A stretch of 64,000 nt of DNA from Blastococcus sp. CT_GayMR20 (GCF_004570345.1 NZ_SPQM01000005.1:1-64000); one strand, 5' to 3'; positions 27,018-36,035 are shown, numbered from the stretch's first letter. The notes: generated by a model from the letters alone, not told the origin. Translations and numbers: made by a program.

Positions 27018-28907
27018 ATGACCACGCCGCAGGTGCTCGGGGAGCGCTACGAGATCGGCGGGGTCCTCGGGCGCGGCGGCATGGCCGAGGTGCACCGCGG
27101 CCGCGACCTGCGGCTCGGGCGCGAGGTCGCCGTCAAGGTGCTCCGGCACGACCTGGCCCGCGACCCCTCGTTCCAGGTCCGCTTCCGCCGCGAGGCCCAG
27201 GCCTCGGCCTCGCTGAACCACCCGGCGATCGTCGCCGTCTACGACACCGGTGAGGACCGCACGACGACCGGCGCCACCCCGTACATCGTCATGGAGTACG
27301 TCGAGGGCGAGACGCTGCGCGACGTCCTGCGGCGCGAGGGTCACCTGACCCCCGAGCGCGCGATGGCCCTGTCGGCCGACATCTGCGGGGCGCTGGACTT
27401 CAGCCACCGCAACGGCATCGTGCACCGCGACGTGAAGCCCGGGAACGTGATGATCACGCCCCAGGGCACCGTCAAGGTGATGGACTTCGGCATCGCCCGC
27501 GCCGTCTCCGACTCGGCCGCGACGATGACCTCGACCGCCGCCGTCATCGGCACCGCCCAGTACCTCTCGCCCGAGCAGGCCCGGGGCGAGGGCGTCGACG
27601 CCCGGTCCGACGTCTACTCGATGGGCTGCATGCTCTTCGAGCTCGTGACCGGTGCCCCCCCGTTCACCGGCGACTCCCCTGTCGCCGTTGCCTACCAGCA
27701 CGTCCGCGAGGACCCGCGCCTGCCGTCGTCGATCAACCCGGCCATCCCGCCGGAGCTCGACGCCATCGTGCTCAAGGCGATGAGCAAGAACCCGGCCAAC
27801 CGGTACCAGTCGGCCGCGGAGATGCGCAACGACCTCCTCCGGGCGCTCGCCGGGCAGCGGGTGGAGGCGACGCCGGTCATGGGCGACGCCGAGAAGACCA
27901 CGATCCTCAGCGCCACGCCGGGCGTGCCCTACCGGGACGACGACTGGGACGACGCCGACGAGGCCGACCGCAGGCGCCGGCGGAAGATCATCGCGATCGT
28001 CGCCGTCGTCGTGGCCCTGCTCGTCGCCGGTGCCGTCGCGCTGGCGATCGCCATGAGCGGCGACGACGAGACCCCGCCGGCCGCCCAGGTCGCGGTCCCC
28101 GGTCTGGTCGACCTCACCGAGGCTGAGGCCCGGCAGCGGATCACCGACGCCGGCCTGGTCGTCGGCGAGGTCACGACGCGACCGGTCACCGACACCACGC
28201 AGGTGGGCACGGTCCTGGAGAGCGACCCCGCCGGCGGCGCGCAGGTCGAGGAGGGCACCGAGGTCAGCCTGGTCGTCGGCGCCGAGCCGGACGCCGTCGC
28301 CATCCCGGGCGTCGTCGGCCTGGACGTCGAGCAGGCCCAGAGCAATCTCGCGGCCGACGGGTTCAACCGCGTCACCATCGACCGGGTCGACTCAGCGGCA
28401 CCCGAGGGCGAGGTCATCTCGGTCGACCCGGAAGAGGGCACCCAGGTGCCGGTGGACACCGCCATCACCCTCGAGGTCTCCGACGGCGACGTGGCCGTGC
28501 CCGACGTCCGGGGCGAGGACCAGGCGACGGCGACCCAGACCCTGCGGTCCGCGGGCTTCACGAACATCACCTCCGCCGAGGTGGACTCGCAGGAACCGGC
28601 GGGGACTGTGCTCGGCACCAGCCCGGCCGCGGGCACCCAGGCCACGGCGGACACCGCGATCACGCTCCAGATCTCCGGCGGCCCCGCCGAGCCCACGTCG
28701 GGCACCGTGCCGAACGTGCGCGGCCAGTCGGAGGCCGGGGCCCAGGCGCTCCTGGCGCAGGCGGGCTTCACCAACGTCGACTTCGTGGAGAGCGACGAGG
28801 TGGACCCGACCGTAGGCCCCGGCCAGGTGCAGGCCACCGATCCGGCGGGCGGCAGCACTCAGCCGTTCGACACCGAGATCACGGTCATCCTGAACCCGGG
28901 CGGCTAG
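27018..28907 (+). CDS. pknB: PASTA-domain serine/threonine protein kinase PknB
   Basis: 629 residues from the ATG at 27018, with GAGAGGA upstream. The kinase domain has 'GRGGMAEV', 'VAVKVLR', 'GIVHRDVKPGNVM', 'VMDFGIARA' and an activation loop with a TMTST cluster. A transmembrane helix lies at about 323-346, followed by four tandem PASTA domains to the C-terminus that bind muropeptides or lipid II. It is the essential cell-wall sensor kinase of Actinobacteria. A 151-bp gap separates it from pknA, so it may have its own promoter. Confidence 0.95.
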   Translation: MTTPQVLGERYEIGGVLGRGGMAEVHRGRDLRLGREVAVKVLRHDLARDPSFQVRFRREAQASASLNHPAIVAVYDTGEDRTTTGATPYIVMEYVEGETLRDVLRREGHLTPERAMALSADICGALDFSHRNGIVHRDVKPGNVMITPQGTVKVMDFGIARAVSDSAATMTSTAAVIGTAQYLSPEQARGEGVDARSDVYSMGCMLFELVTGAPPFTGDSPVAVAYQHVREDPRLPSSINPAIPPELDAIVLKAMSKNPANRYQSAAEMRNDLLRALAGQRVEATPVMGDAEKTTILSATPGVPYRDDDWDDADEADRRRRRKIIAIVAVVVALLVAGAVALAIAMSGDDETPPAAQVAVPGLVDLTEAEARQRITDAGLVVGEVTTRPVTDTTQVGTVLESDPAGGAQVEEGTEVSLVVGAEPDAVAIPGVVGLDVEQAQSNLAADGFNRVTIDRVDSAAPEGEVISVDPEEGTQVPVDTAITLEVSDGDVAVPDVRGEDQATATQTLRSAGFTNITSAEVDSQEPAGTVLGTSPAAGTQATADTAITLQISGGPAEPTSGTVPNVRGQSEAGAQALLAQAGFTNVDFVESDEVDPTVGPGQVQATDPAGGSTQPFDTEITVILNPGG

Positions 28908-28920
28908 CGGGCGCCTCAGG

Positions 28921-28969
28921 CCCCGTCCAGAGGCTCGCCGCGAGCTTGCGAGCGGTGAGGAGGACGGGG
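28921..28969. terminator. Bidirectional terminator between pknB and trpG/pabA
   Basis: CCCCGTCC (28921-28928) pairs with GGACGGGG (28962-28969); an inner stem involves GAGC and GAGCGG bases. The + strand continues with TCCTTTCTC. It sits between two convergent genes, so it likely ends both transcripts. Confidence 0.65.
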
Positions 28970-28976
28970 TCCTTTC

Positions 28977-29636
28977 TCAGGCCGTGGCTGCCGACAGCCG
29001 TCGTGCGGTGGCGCTGGCGCTCTCCACCACGTCCGGGTCGGGCGTCAGCCCGCAGACGGCGAGCCAGGTGGCCAGCATCCGGTGCCCGCCCTCGGTGAGC
29101 ACCGACTCGGGGTGGAACTGCACGCCCTCGATGGGCAGCTCTCGGTGCCGCAGCGCCATGACGACGCCCGACGGGGTGGCGCCGGTGACCTCCAGCTCCG
29201 CCGGAACGGTGGCCGGGTCGACGGCCAGGGAGTGGTAGCGGGTCGCGGTGAAAGGCGACGGCAGCCCGGCGAGGACGCCGTCCCCGTCGTGGACCACCTG
29301 GCTGGTCTTGCCGTGCAGGAGCTCCGGGGCGCGCACCACGACGGCGCCGAACGCCTCGGCGATCGCCTGGTGGCCCAGGCAGACGCCGAAGACCGGCGTG
29401 CCGGTCTCGGCGGCGGCCCGCACCATCGGCACGGTCACGCCCGCGTCGGACGGCGTCCCGGGCCCGGGGGAGAGCAGCACCCCGGCGACGTCGAGGTCGG
29501 CGAGCTCGTCGACGCTGACGGCGTCGTTGCGCCGCACGATGCAGCGGACGCCGAGCTGGCCCAGGTACTGGACGAGGTTGTAGACGAAGCTGTCGAAGTT
29601 GTCGACGACCAGCACCGGTCGGTCGGGAGCGGTCAT
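28977..29636 (-). CDS. pabA: Aminodeoxychorismate/anthranilate synthase glutamine amidotransferase component
   Basis: 219 residues from the ATG at 29636. It is a class I glutamine amidotransferase with 'NFDSFVYNLVQYL', the oxyanion 'LSPGPGTP', the nucleophile in 'FGVCLGHQAIAEAFG' and His/Glu in 'GVQFHPESVLT'. It supplies ammonia for aminodeoxychorismate (folate) or anthranilate (tryptophan) synthesis. In Actinobacteria a trpG/pabA gene next to pknB is conserved, and PabA versus TrpG cannot be separated from sequence alone. Confidence 0.92.
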   Translation of the reverse strand: MTAPDRPVLVVDNFDSFVYNLVQYLGQLGVRCIVRRNDAVSVDELADLDVAGVLLSPGPGTPSDAGVTVPMVRAAAETGTPVFGVCLGHQAIAEAFGAVVVRAPELLHGKTSQVVHDGDGVLAGLPSPFTATRYHSLAVDPATVPAELEVTGATPSGVVMALRHRELPIEGVQFHPESVLTEGGHRMLATWLAVCGLTPDPDVVESASATARRLSAATA

Positions 29637-29662
29637 GGAAGTGCGTGCTCCCTCGTCGATGC

Positions 29663-30439
29663 TCAGCCTGCGGTCGCGTACTGCAGGTCCAGGGGGCCAT
29701 CGTAGGCGGGCAGCGCGAGCGCCGGCCGCTCCCGCACCTCGAAGGTGAGCCCGTAGGCCTCCACCGCCTGCTGGAACACCGCCACCTGCGGCGACGCCGC
29801 GAGCTGGGCGCGCACGGTGGAGGCGTCGGCCACGGCGACGACGACGAACGGCGGCGAGTACGTGCGGCCCTGCAGCAGCAGGGTGTTGCCCACGCACCGG
29901 ACGGCGCTGGTGGCGATGAGCCGCTGGTCCATGACCGTCACGCCTTCGGCGCCGGCGGCCCAGACCGCGTTCACGACCGCCTGGACGTCGGACTGGTGGA
30001 TGACCAGGTCGTCGGCCCGGGCACCGCCGGGCAGGGTGCCGTCGGGGCGGGCAGGGGCGTCGTCCAGGGTGATCTCCACGCCCGGGCCGCTGACGGGCAC
30101 GAGGGCGGCGGCCAGCGCACCCGCCTCACCGGCACTCCGGGCGGCCGCGACGGCGCCGTCGCGGCTGGCGGCCCCCTCGGTCAGCCGGTCCACCTCGCGC
30201 TGCAGGTCGGCCAGCTGGTCGCTCTGCCGGGCGATCACGGTGTTGCGCTGCTCGATGAGCTCCGAGAGCTGGGTGACCTCGCCGGCGCGCAGATCGGTGC
30301 CCTGCGCCGTCCGGCCGGACGTTGCGAACAGTAGGCCGGCCGCCAGGGCCACCACGGGCACGAGCGCGGTCCAGCCGGAAGGACGGCGGCCGCGGAACCG
30401 GGCCGGGACGACCGCGGAGGGGAGCAGGCTGCGGGCCAC
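29663..30439 (-). CDS. DUF881 family membrane protein
   Basis: 258 residues from the GTG at 30439, with GAGGAA upstream. One transmembrane segment at about 22-42 is followed by a coiled coil ('LSELIEQRNTVIARQSDQLADLQREVDRL', about 58-90) and an extracytoplasmic DUF881 domain ('GPGVEITLDDAP', 'DLVIHQSDVQAVVNAVWAAGAEGVTVM'). DUF881 proteins sit beside crgA and pknB in Actinobacteria and are linked to division, but the molecular function is unknown. It diverges from crgA. Confidence 0.88.
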   Translation of the reverse strand: MARSLLPSAVVPARFRGRRPSGWTALVPVVALAAGLLFATSGRTAQGTDLRAGEVTQLSELIEQRNTVIARQSDQLADLQREVDRLTEGAASRDGAVAAARSAGEAGALAAALVPVSGPGVEITLDDAPARPDGTLPGGARADDLVIHQSDVQAVVNAVWAAGAEGVTVMDQRLIATSAVRCVGNTLLLQGRTYSPPFVVVAVADASTVRAQLAASPQVAVFQQAVEAYGLTFEVRERPALALPAYDGPLDLQYATAG

Positions 30440-30578
30440 AGGTTCCTCCTCGCGCGTCGTCGGGACCGGATGCGGGGCGTACCGCACGTGGCAACGGCAC
30501 CGTCGTCCCCCAGCAGCTTAGGCTGGGAGGCAGTTCCGGCCGGAGGACACGACCCGGCCGCCGGAAGGGAGTTCCACG

Positions 30579-30851
30579 GTGCCCAAGTCCAAGGTCCGCA
30601 AGAAGTCGGCGTACACGCCCCCCGAGGGGGTGCTGCAGGGCCGGTCGGCCCAGGCGCGCGTCGCCCAGCCCAGCCCGCGCTGGTACGCGCCGCTCATGGT
30701 GGCGCTGATGCTGGTCGGCCTGCTGTGGATCGTCGTCTACTACGTGGCCGGCGACCGGATCCCCTTCATGGTGTCGCTCGGCGCCTGGAACTTCGCGATC
30801 GGGTTCGGCGCCATGGTCGCCGGCCTGGTCATGTCGATGCGCTGGCGCTGA
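30579..30851 (+). CDS. crgA: Cell division protein CrgA
   Basis: 90 residues, GTG start. The N-terminus is basic ('PKSKVRKKSAYTPP'), followed by two transmembrane helices at about 36-58 and 68-86 and a short 'SMRWR' tail. CrgA is an actinobacterial divisome factor that binds FtsZ, FtsQ and PBPs. A strong hairpin terminator follows. Confidence 0.93.
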   Translation: MPKSKVRKKSAYTPPEGVLQGRSAQARVAQPSPRWYAPLMVALMLVGLLWIVVYYVAGDRIPFMVSLGAWNFAIGFGAMVAGLVMSMRWR

Positions 30852-30878
30852 ACTCGCCCCCAGCCGCTCGCAGTATCC

Positions 30879-30911
30879 GAGGCCCTCACCCCGAACCGGG
30901 GTGGGGGCCTC
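30879..30911 (+). terminator. Terminator hairpin after crgA
   Basis: GAGGCCCTCACCCC (30879-30892) pairs with GGGGTGGGGGCCTC (30898-30911) with one T-G wobble and a 5-nt loop. It starts 28 bp after the crgA stop. Confidence 0.65.
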
Positions 30912-30943
30912 GTCCGTTCCGCGGTCCACCCCCGTCCGGTGGC

Positions 30944-31144
30944 TGTGCACAGACGGACGCTTCATCCACAGGTCGACATGGCGCTCCGCCCCCAGGGTTG
31001 TCCACCGTGTGTGGAGAGACGGAACGGACCCGATCCTCGTTGACCTGCGCGAACGTCGTCCGTGAGACGCATGTGACAGGACGACCACGCCAGTAACTAC
31101 ACCCGTGTGAGTCTGTCCCCAGCTGTGTACCCAGCTGTGGATGT
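30944..31144. other. Intergenic region with DnaA-box-like sequences
   Basis: The 463-bp gap between crgA and the PH-domain gene has no convincing gene. It holds TCATCCACA (30962-30970, 8 of 9 to the classical box), TTGTCCACC (30998-31006, 8 of 9 to the actinobacterial TTGTCCACA) and TGTGGATGT (31136-31144, reverse orientation, 7 of 9). A repeated CAGCTGTG pair lies at about 31120-31139. This could be a DnaA-binding locus, but no AT-rich unwinding element is visible, so it is probably not oriC. Confidence 0.35.
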
Positions 31145-31314
31145 ATCGACTTGGCGGTTCCTCCGAGGAGCCGACCGCGCCGTGGTGTCGACCCCCTCGT
31201 ACCCGTCCCGACCTGCGACTACACGGCGGACGACCGCTCCGGGTGGCCGTCCGGCGACGGACCGGTCGGTCACGGGTACTCGGGGGGCGGTGCCCGCGCT
31301 GGCACCCTGGGTGC

Positions 31315-31731
31315 GTGCAGTGGTCCCCCCGTACCGGCGAGACGGTGGCCCTGGTGACCGTCGGCGCCGGCCTCGCGCTGTCCCTCCTCGTCCTCGACTC
31401 CGCCGGCCGGGTGCTGGTCGGGCTCGGAGCGCTGCTCGTGCTCGTCCTCGCGGCTCGCGACCTGGTGGCCCGCCCACGGCTGGCCGCCGGTCCCGACGGC
31501 GTGGACGTGCGCACGCTCACCGGCGGCCGCCATCTCCCCTGGCCGGGACTGCGCGTCGACGTCCGGGAGACCCGGCGGTTCGGCGTCCGCGGCCGGACCC
31601 TCGAGCTGGACACCGTCGGCGGGCCGGACGATCCCGGTGTCCTCGTCGTCCTCGGGCGGCGCGACCTCGGCACCGACCCGGCGGAGGTGGCCCGCGCCCT
31701 GCGGGCGCTGGACCCCACCACCCGGCCCTAG
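31315..31731 (+). CDS. PH domain-containing membrane protein
   Basis: 138 residues from the GTG at 31315. Two hydrophobic segments (about 11-50) precede a small PH-like domain ('LAAGPDGVDVRTLTGGRHLPW', 'RRFGVRGRTLELDT'). It matches the actinobacterial family that includes low-molecular-weight antigen Cfp6. The function is unknown. The gene converges on the rhomboid gene, and their stop codons overlap in a CTAG. Confidence 0.82.
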   Translation: MQWSPRTGETVALVTVGAGLALSLLVLDSAGRVLVGLGALLVLVLAARDLVARPRLAAGPDGVDVRTLTGGRHLPWPGLRVDVRETRRFGVRGRTLELDTVGGPDDPGVLVVLGRRDLGTDPAEVARALRALDPTTRP

Positions 31732-32588
31732 ATGCCGAGGACGACGACCGTCGGCACGGTGAGGGCGAGGACCAGCAGGACGACGGCGAGCGCGGCGAGC
31801 CCGGCGATCTGCAGCGGCGGCCGGCGCCGCGTGAGCACGAGGATCCCCGCGGTCAGCAGCCCGGCGACGAGGCCGCCGAGGTGGCCGAGCAACGAGACGC
31901 CCGGCAGGAAGCTGATGAACACGTTCAGCACGATCAGCGTCAGCAGCCCGCGCAGGTCCTGGCGGTTGAACAGCATCAGGACGACGAGACCGCCGAGCAG
32001 ACCGTAGATGGCCGTGGAGGCGCCCGCGACAGGGACGCGGGGGTCACCGAACAGCTGGATGGCGGCCGCCCCGCCCAGGGCCGACAGCAGGTAGAGGGCG
32101 AGGAAGCGCACCCGGCCCAGCTGCCGCTCGAGCTCCGACCCGAAGATCAGCAGGCCCAGCATGTTCATCACGAGGTGGATCGGCCCGATGTGCAGGAACG
32201 CCGCGGTGAAGACCCGCCACCACTCACCGAAGAGGTTCACGCCGAAGGGCCACTGCGACAGCTGGTCGAACACCGGGGAGTCGTAGTTCTCCAGCGGGAC
32301 GTTGCCGACGGACGCGGCGGAGACGGCCGAGACCAGGAACATCGCGACGTTCGCCGCGATCAGGGAGAGGGTGACGACACCCCACCGGCGCCCCGCCACC
32401 TGCAGGCCGGTCGTGCGCCGGGGAGCGCGCACCGTGGCCTGCCCCTCCCGGACGCACTCCGGGCACTGGAACCCGACCGAGGCCGGGATCATGCACTCCG
32501 GGCAGATCGCCCGGTTGCACCGCGCGCAGGCGATGCCGGTGGGCCGGTCGGGGTGCCGGTAGCAGCAGATGGACCCCGTCCCCCCCAC
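31728..32588 (-). CDS. Rhomboid family intramembrane serine protease with N-terminal zinc ribbon
   Basis: 286 residues, GTG start. Residues about 8-50 have paired Cys/His knuckles ('CYRHPDRPTGIACARC', 'CPEC', 'CPEC'), typical of the actinobacterial rhomboids next to cyclophilin genes. Six or seven membrane helices follow, with the catalytic Ser in 'AGASTAIYGLLGG' and the His in 'LLGHLGGLVAG'. It cleaves membrane proteins within the bilayer; the substrate is unknown. Confidence 0.93.
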   Translation of the reverse strand: MGGTGSICCYRHPDRPTGIACARCNRAICPECMIPASVGFQCPECVREGQATVRAPRRTTGLQVAGRRWGVVTLSLIAANVAMFLVSAVSAASVGNVPLENYDSPVFDQLSQWPFGVNLFGEWWRVFTAAFLHIGPIHLVMNMLGLLIFGSELERQLGRVRFLALYLLSALGGAAAIQLFGDPRVPVAGASTAIYGLLGGLVVLMLFNRQDLRGLLTLIVLNVFISFLPGVSLLGHLGGLVAGLLTAGILVLTRRRPPLQIAGLAALAVVLLVLALTVPTVVVLGI

Positions 32589-32641
32589 CCCCCGCTCGCT
32601 CGGGGCGGGCCCCTGGACGGGGCCGTCGTCTGCGTTCTGCG

Positions 32642-33175
32642 TCAGCTGCGCTGCACCTCGACGGACTCGATGACGACGTCGTCGACCGGCTTGTCGCCAC
32701 GGGCGGTGGGCACCTTGGCGATGCGGTCCACCACGTCCCGGCTGGCCTGGTCGGCCACCTCACCGAAGATCGTGTGCTTGCGGTTCAGGTGGGGGGTCGG
32801 GCCGACGGTGATGAAGAACTGGGAGCCGTTGGTCCCGGGGCCGGCGTTGGCCATGGCGAGCAGGTACGGGCGGTCGAAGGACAGCTCGGGGTGGAACTCG
32901 TCGCCGAACTGGTAGCCGGGGCCACCGAAGCCCTGACCGAGCGGGTCGCCGCCCTGGATCATGAAGCCGTCGATGATGCGGTGGAAGATCGTGCCGTCGT
33001 AGAGCTTGTCGGTGGTCTTCTGCCGGGTCTCGGGGTGGGTCCACTCACGGGCACCCTCGGCCAGGTCGGCGAAGTTGGCGACGGTCTTCGGAGCGTGGTC
33101 CGGGAACAGGTCGACGGTGATGTCGCCGTGGTTGGTGTGCAGGACCGCGCGGCGGGCGGGAGTCGATTCAGTCAC
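32642..33175 (-). CDS. ppiA: Peptidyl-prolyl cis-trans isomerase, cyclophilin type
   Basis: 177 residues from the GTG at 33175. Cyclophilin motifs include '[15 protein letters not shown]', '[17 protein letters not shown]' and '[11 protein letters not shown]'. It has no signal peptide and acts as a cytoplasmic prolyl isomerase in protein folding. It lies 53 bp upstream of the rhomboid gene in the same orientation. From base 32698 onward the gene lies within the left arm of the large inverted duplication. Confidence 0.95.
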   Translation of the reverse strand: MTESTPARRAVLHTNHGDITVDLFPDHAPKTVANFADLAEGAREWTHPETRQKTTDKLYDGTIFHRIIDGFMIQGGDPLGQGFGGPGYQFGDEFHPELSFDRPYLLAMANAGPGTNGSQFFITVGPTPHLNRKHTIFGEVADQASRDVVDRIAKVPTARGDKPVDDVVIESVEVQRS

Positions 33176-33340
33176 GCCTCCACTCTGCCACCGATCGGCG
33201 GGGCACGACCGACCGGTTCCGTGCGGAGGCGCCGACGGCCCTGGCTCCCTCACCCGAACCTCATCGAGCCCTCATCGAACGGGTGCGCCCGTACGCGACG
33301 CTCTCCATACGGACGACCGCGATCGGCGAAGGGAACCGTC

Positions 33341-34027
33341 ATGTCGACCTCCGCACTTCCCCGGGGCCTGCCTTCCCCGTCGCGGCGGAAGCACCGGGCG
33401 CGCCGCGTGGCGGCGGGCGTGGCGGGGTGCGGGCTCGCGGCGTGGGTCATCGTCGCGGTCACGTCGGACGGCAACAGCCTCGACGTCCTGGGAGCGGCCA
33501 ACATCTTCGGCGCCGGGCTCGATACCCCGCCACAACCCGGCGGCGGAGGGGCCGGCGTCGAACCGCCCATGTGGGAGATCCCCGACGGCACCGACCGGGT
33601 GCTCACGTTCCCCGAGGTCACCGGACGCGTGAACCCGATCACGAGCCAGCCGAACTTCGTCGGCCCCGAGGGGGACGGCGGCGAGTTCGGCACGACCGAC
33701 GTGCAGTCGTTCGGGGGCATCTCCGGCATCGTGCACGAGGAAGCGGGGATCTTCGTGGTCGGCGTCCTCCTCACCGATGCCCCGCCCGAGGACCCGGCGC
33801 CGGAGCGGCTGGACGTCACCGACCAGGCAACGGCCGGATCCATCGAGCCGGAGATCGGCCAGACCTTCCTCATCGGCGACGGGACCGACCTGCGCGTGCA
33901 GGTCCCGGACGAGGCCACCCGGCTCTTCGTGGGGTACGCCGACGGCTACTACTACAAGGGCCAGCCGGGCTGGTACGACAACAACTCGGGGCGGGTCCAG
34001 GTGACGGTGGAGCTGGCCGACCGGTAG
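33341..34027 (+). CDS. Secreted or membrane-anchored protein with lectin-like C-terminal domain
   Basis: 228 residues from the ATG at 33341, with GAAGGGAA upstream. A basic start and hydrophobic helix (about 17-42) act as signal anchor. The C-terminal about 70 residues ('GQTFLIGDGTDLRVQV', 'RLFVGYADGYYYKGQPGWYDNNSG', 'VQVTVEL') resemble the PA-IL/LecA-like carbohydrate-binding fold often seen in exported proteins. The middle region is unrecognised. A sugar- or surface-binding role outside the cell is inference. It lies upstream of the STAND regulator. Confidence 0.72.
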   Translation: MSTSALPRGLPSPSRRKHRARRVAAGVAGCGLAAWVIVAVTSDGNSLDVLGAANIFGAGLDTPPQPGGGGAGVEPPMWEIPDGTDRVLTFPEVTGRVNPITSQPNFVGPEGDGGEFGTTDVQSFGGISGIVHEEAGIFVVGVLLTDAPPEDPAPERLDVTDQATAGSIEPEIGQTFLIGDGTDLRVQVPDEATRLFVGYADGYYYKGQPGWYDNNSGRVQVTVELADR

Positions 34028-34045
34028 CCGGCGGGAGCCCGCCGG
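34028..34045. terminator. GC-rich hairpin after lectin-like gene
   Basis: CCGGCGGG and CCCGCCGG flank a 2-nt centre directly after the stop codon. No T-run follows, so termination efficiency is uncertain. Confidence 0.4.
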
Positions 34046-34067
34046 ACTCCCGGAGCTGGCCCCGGGG

Positions 34068-34096
34068 CCGGGACGTACGAACCTTGTACGTCCCGG
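34068..34096. promoter_or_regulatory. 29-bp palindromic operator upstream of STAND regulator gene
   Basis: Perfect 11-bp arms CCGGGACGTAC (34068-34078) and GTACGTCCCGG (34086-34096) flank a 7-bp spacer, ending 22 bp before the GTG at 34119. The downstream gene encodes its own winged-helix domain, so autoregulation is plausible. A transcription terminator is less likely because no T-run follows. Confidence 0.6.
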
Positions 34097-34118
34097 TTCC
34101 GAGGGCCATCCTCCGGGA

Positions 34119-36035
34119 GTGGGCACGGCCACGCGGTCCCGCATCGCGCCGCTGCTGGGACGCGAGCACGACATCGCACTCCTCGTCGACTCCGCCGGAG
34201 CCGGCGGGATCGTGCACGTCCACGGCCTTGCCGGCATGGGCAAGTCCGCACTCCTGGACACCTTCGCCGACCGCACGAGGGCCGCCGGCAGGCACGTCGT
34301 GTCCCTGGACTGCCGGACCGTCGAGCCGACCGAACGCGGGTTCCTGCGCGCAGCAGGGGGGTTCGACGACGTCGCCGCCTTCGCTGCGCATCTCGGCGCG
34401 CTGGCGCAGCCCGTCGTCCTGGTCCTCGACCAGTACGAGCACTTCCTGCTGCTGGACACCTGGTTGCGCCGGGCGGTCGTGCCCGCCCTGCCGCCCCGCG
34501 CCGCCCTGGTGCTCGGCTGCCGGGAGCGGCCGGTACCGGGCTGGTTCGGGGTGCCCGGCTTCCGGACCCTCGCGCTGGCGCCGTTGTCCGAGGCGGATTC
34601 CGGCCTGCTGCTGGCCGACCGGGGTGTCCCGCCCTCCGAGGCGGCGCGGCTCAACCGCATCGCTCGTGGCCACCCGCTGGCTCTCGTCCTCGCCTCGGCG
34701 GGGGCCGCGGAGAACCCGCAGCTCGCCCTGGAGGACGCGGCGACGTCCCGCGTCGTCGAGGAGCTGACGCGGCTGTACTTCGAGGACATCGACGATCCGC
34801 TGACCCGGCAGTCGCTCGAGGCGGCGTCCGTCGTGCGCCGGGTCACCGAGTCGCTCCTCGACGCGGTGCTGGACGGCAACGGCGCCGCAGCCGTGCACCG
34901 GCTGCTCTCCCTGCCGTTCGTGGTGGCGGGTCGGGACGGGACCGTCGTGCACGAGGCCGTCCGCGATGCGGTGGCCGGACACCTCCGGAGCACGAGCCCG
35001 GTGCGCTACCGGGAGTACCGGCGCGCGGCCTGGCGGCGGCTCCGCGACGAGATGCGTGCGGCCGCTCCCGCCGAGCTCTGGCGCTACACGGCCGACATCC
35101 TCTACCTGCTGGACAACCCCGTGGCCCGTGAGGCCTTCTTCCCGAGCGACGCGCAGCAGTTCGCCGTCGAACCGGCCGACCGCTCCGACGAGCGGGCCGT
35201 CCACGAGGTCGCCGAACGGCACGACGGACCGGACGCGGCGCGGCTGCTCCGGCAGTGGTGGACCGCGGCCCCCTCGGCGTTCAACGTCTCCCGGGGCCGG
35301 GACGGCCGGCTCGCCGGGTTCTTCCTGCTGCTCGACGACGCCCGGATCCGGCACCCGTCCGTGGGGAACGACCCCGTCGTCCAGTCCTGGGCCCGGCAGC
35401 TCGACAGCCACCCGACGGCCCGCGGCGAGGTCGTGCTGGGTCTGCGTCGATGGCTGGACCGCGATCGCGGTGAGGCGCCCGGAGCCACCCAGGCGGCCTG
35501 CTGGCTGGACGTGAAACGGACGTACATGGCGCTGCGGCCGGCTCTGCGCCGGATGTTCGTCGTCGTGCGTGACGTGCCGTCGTACTGGCCGGTGGTCCGC
35601 GAGCTCGGCTTCCGGCCGATCAGTTCGGCGCCGGTCGTGCTCGACGGCGCCGGCTACACGACCGTGATGCTGGACTTCGGCCCGGGCTCGGTCGACGGCT
35701 GGCTGGTCGACGTCCTCGCGGCCGAACTCGGGGTCGCCGAGGAGCCGGCGCTCGATGCCGACGCCCACGAACTGGTCGTCGGCGGGCAGCCGGTCGCACT
35801 CACACCGCTGGAGTTCGGGCTGTTCCGCCACCTCCACGACCACGAGGGCCAGACCGTGTCCCGCGCCGAGCTGCTGCGGGACGTGTGGGCGACGGAGTAC
35901 ATCGGTGGGAGCAACGTCGTGGACGCCGTCGTGCGCACGCTGCGGACGAAGCTCGGCTCCGGAGGGTCTGCGGTGGAGGCCATCCGTGGGCGCGGCTACC
36001 GCCTGCGCGAGGACTGGCGCTCGCGCCTGGACTAG
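34119..36035 (+). CDS. STAND-type ATPase with GNAT-like segment and C-terminal OmpR-type winged helix
   Basis: 638 residues, GTG start. Walker A 'GLAGMGKSALL' is at 36-46 and a Walker B-like 'VVLVLDQYEHF' near 105, followed by helical regions typical of STAND/AAA regulators. Residues about 465-535 ('RRMFVVVRD', 'YWPVVRELGFRPI', 'TTVMLDFGPGSVDGWL') resemble the C-terminal half of a GNAT fold. Residues about 548-632 are a transcriptional-regulatory C domain ('ALTPLEFGLFRHLHDH', 'RAELLRDVWA', 'NVVDAVVRTLRTKLG', 'IRGRGYRL'). STAND regulators usually carry the DNA-binding domain as an N-terminal SARP or C-terminal LuxR helix, so this order is unusual. It is probably an ATP-dependent transcription regulator; the signal is unknown. 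Confidence 0.82.
   Translation: MGTATRSRIAPLLGREHDIALLVDSAGAGGIVHVHGLAGMGKSALLDTFADRTRAAGRHVVSLDCRTVEPTERGFLRAAGGFDDVAAFAAHLGALAQPVVLVLDQYEHFLLLDTWLRRAVVPALPPRAALVLGCRERPVPGWFGVPGFRTLALAPLSEADSGLLLADRGVPPSEAARLNRIARGHPLALVLASAGAAENPQLALEDAATSRVVEELTRLYFEDIDDPLTRQSLEAASVVRRVTESLLDAVLDGNGAAAVHRLLSLPFVVAGRDGTVVHEAVRDAVAGHLRSTSPVRYREYRRAAWRRLRDEMRAAAPAELWRYTADILYLLDNPVAREAFFPSDAQQFAVEPADRSDERAVHEVAERHDGPDAARLLRQWWTAAPSAFNVSRGRDGRLAGFFLLLDDARIRHPSVGNDPVVQSWARQLDSHPTARGEVVLGLRRWLDRDRGEAPGATQAACWLDVKRTYMALRPALRRMFVVVRDVPSYWPVVRELGFRPISSAPVVLDGAGYTTVMLDFGPGSVDGWLVDVLAAELGVAEEPALDADAHELVVGGQPVALTPLEFGLFRHLHDHEGQTVSRAELLRDVWATEYIGGSNVVDAVVRTLRTKLGSGGSAVEAIRGRGYRLREDWRSRLD

Noticed and set aside
30944..31144. 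Chromosomal oriC
   Set aside because: No dnaA or dnaN genes and no AT-rich unwinding region accompany the DnaA-like boxes.
31107..32915. Long plus-strand open frame over the PH-domain, rhomboid and cyclophilin genes
   Set aside because: It is antisense to two well-supported genes and has the Arg/Pro-rich composition of a GC-rich shadow frame.
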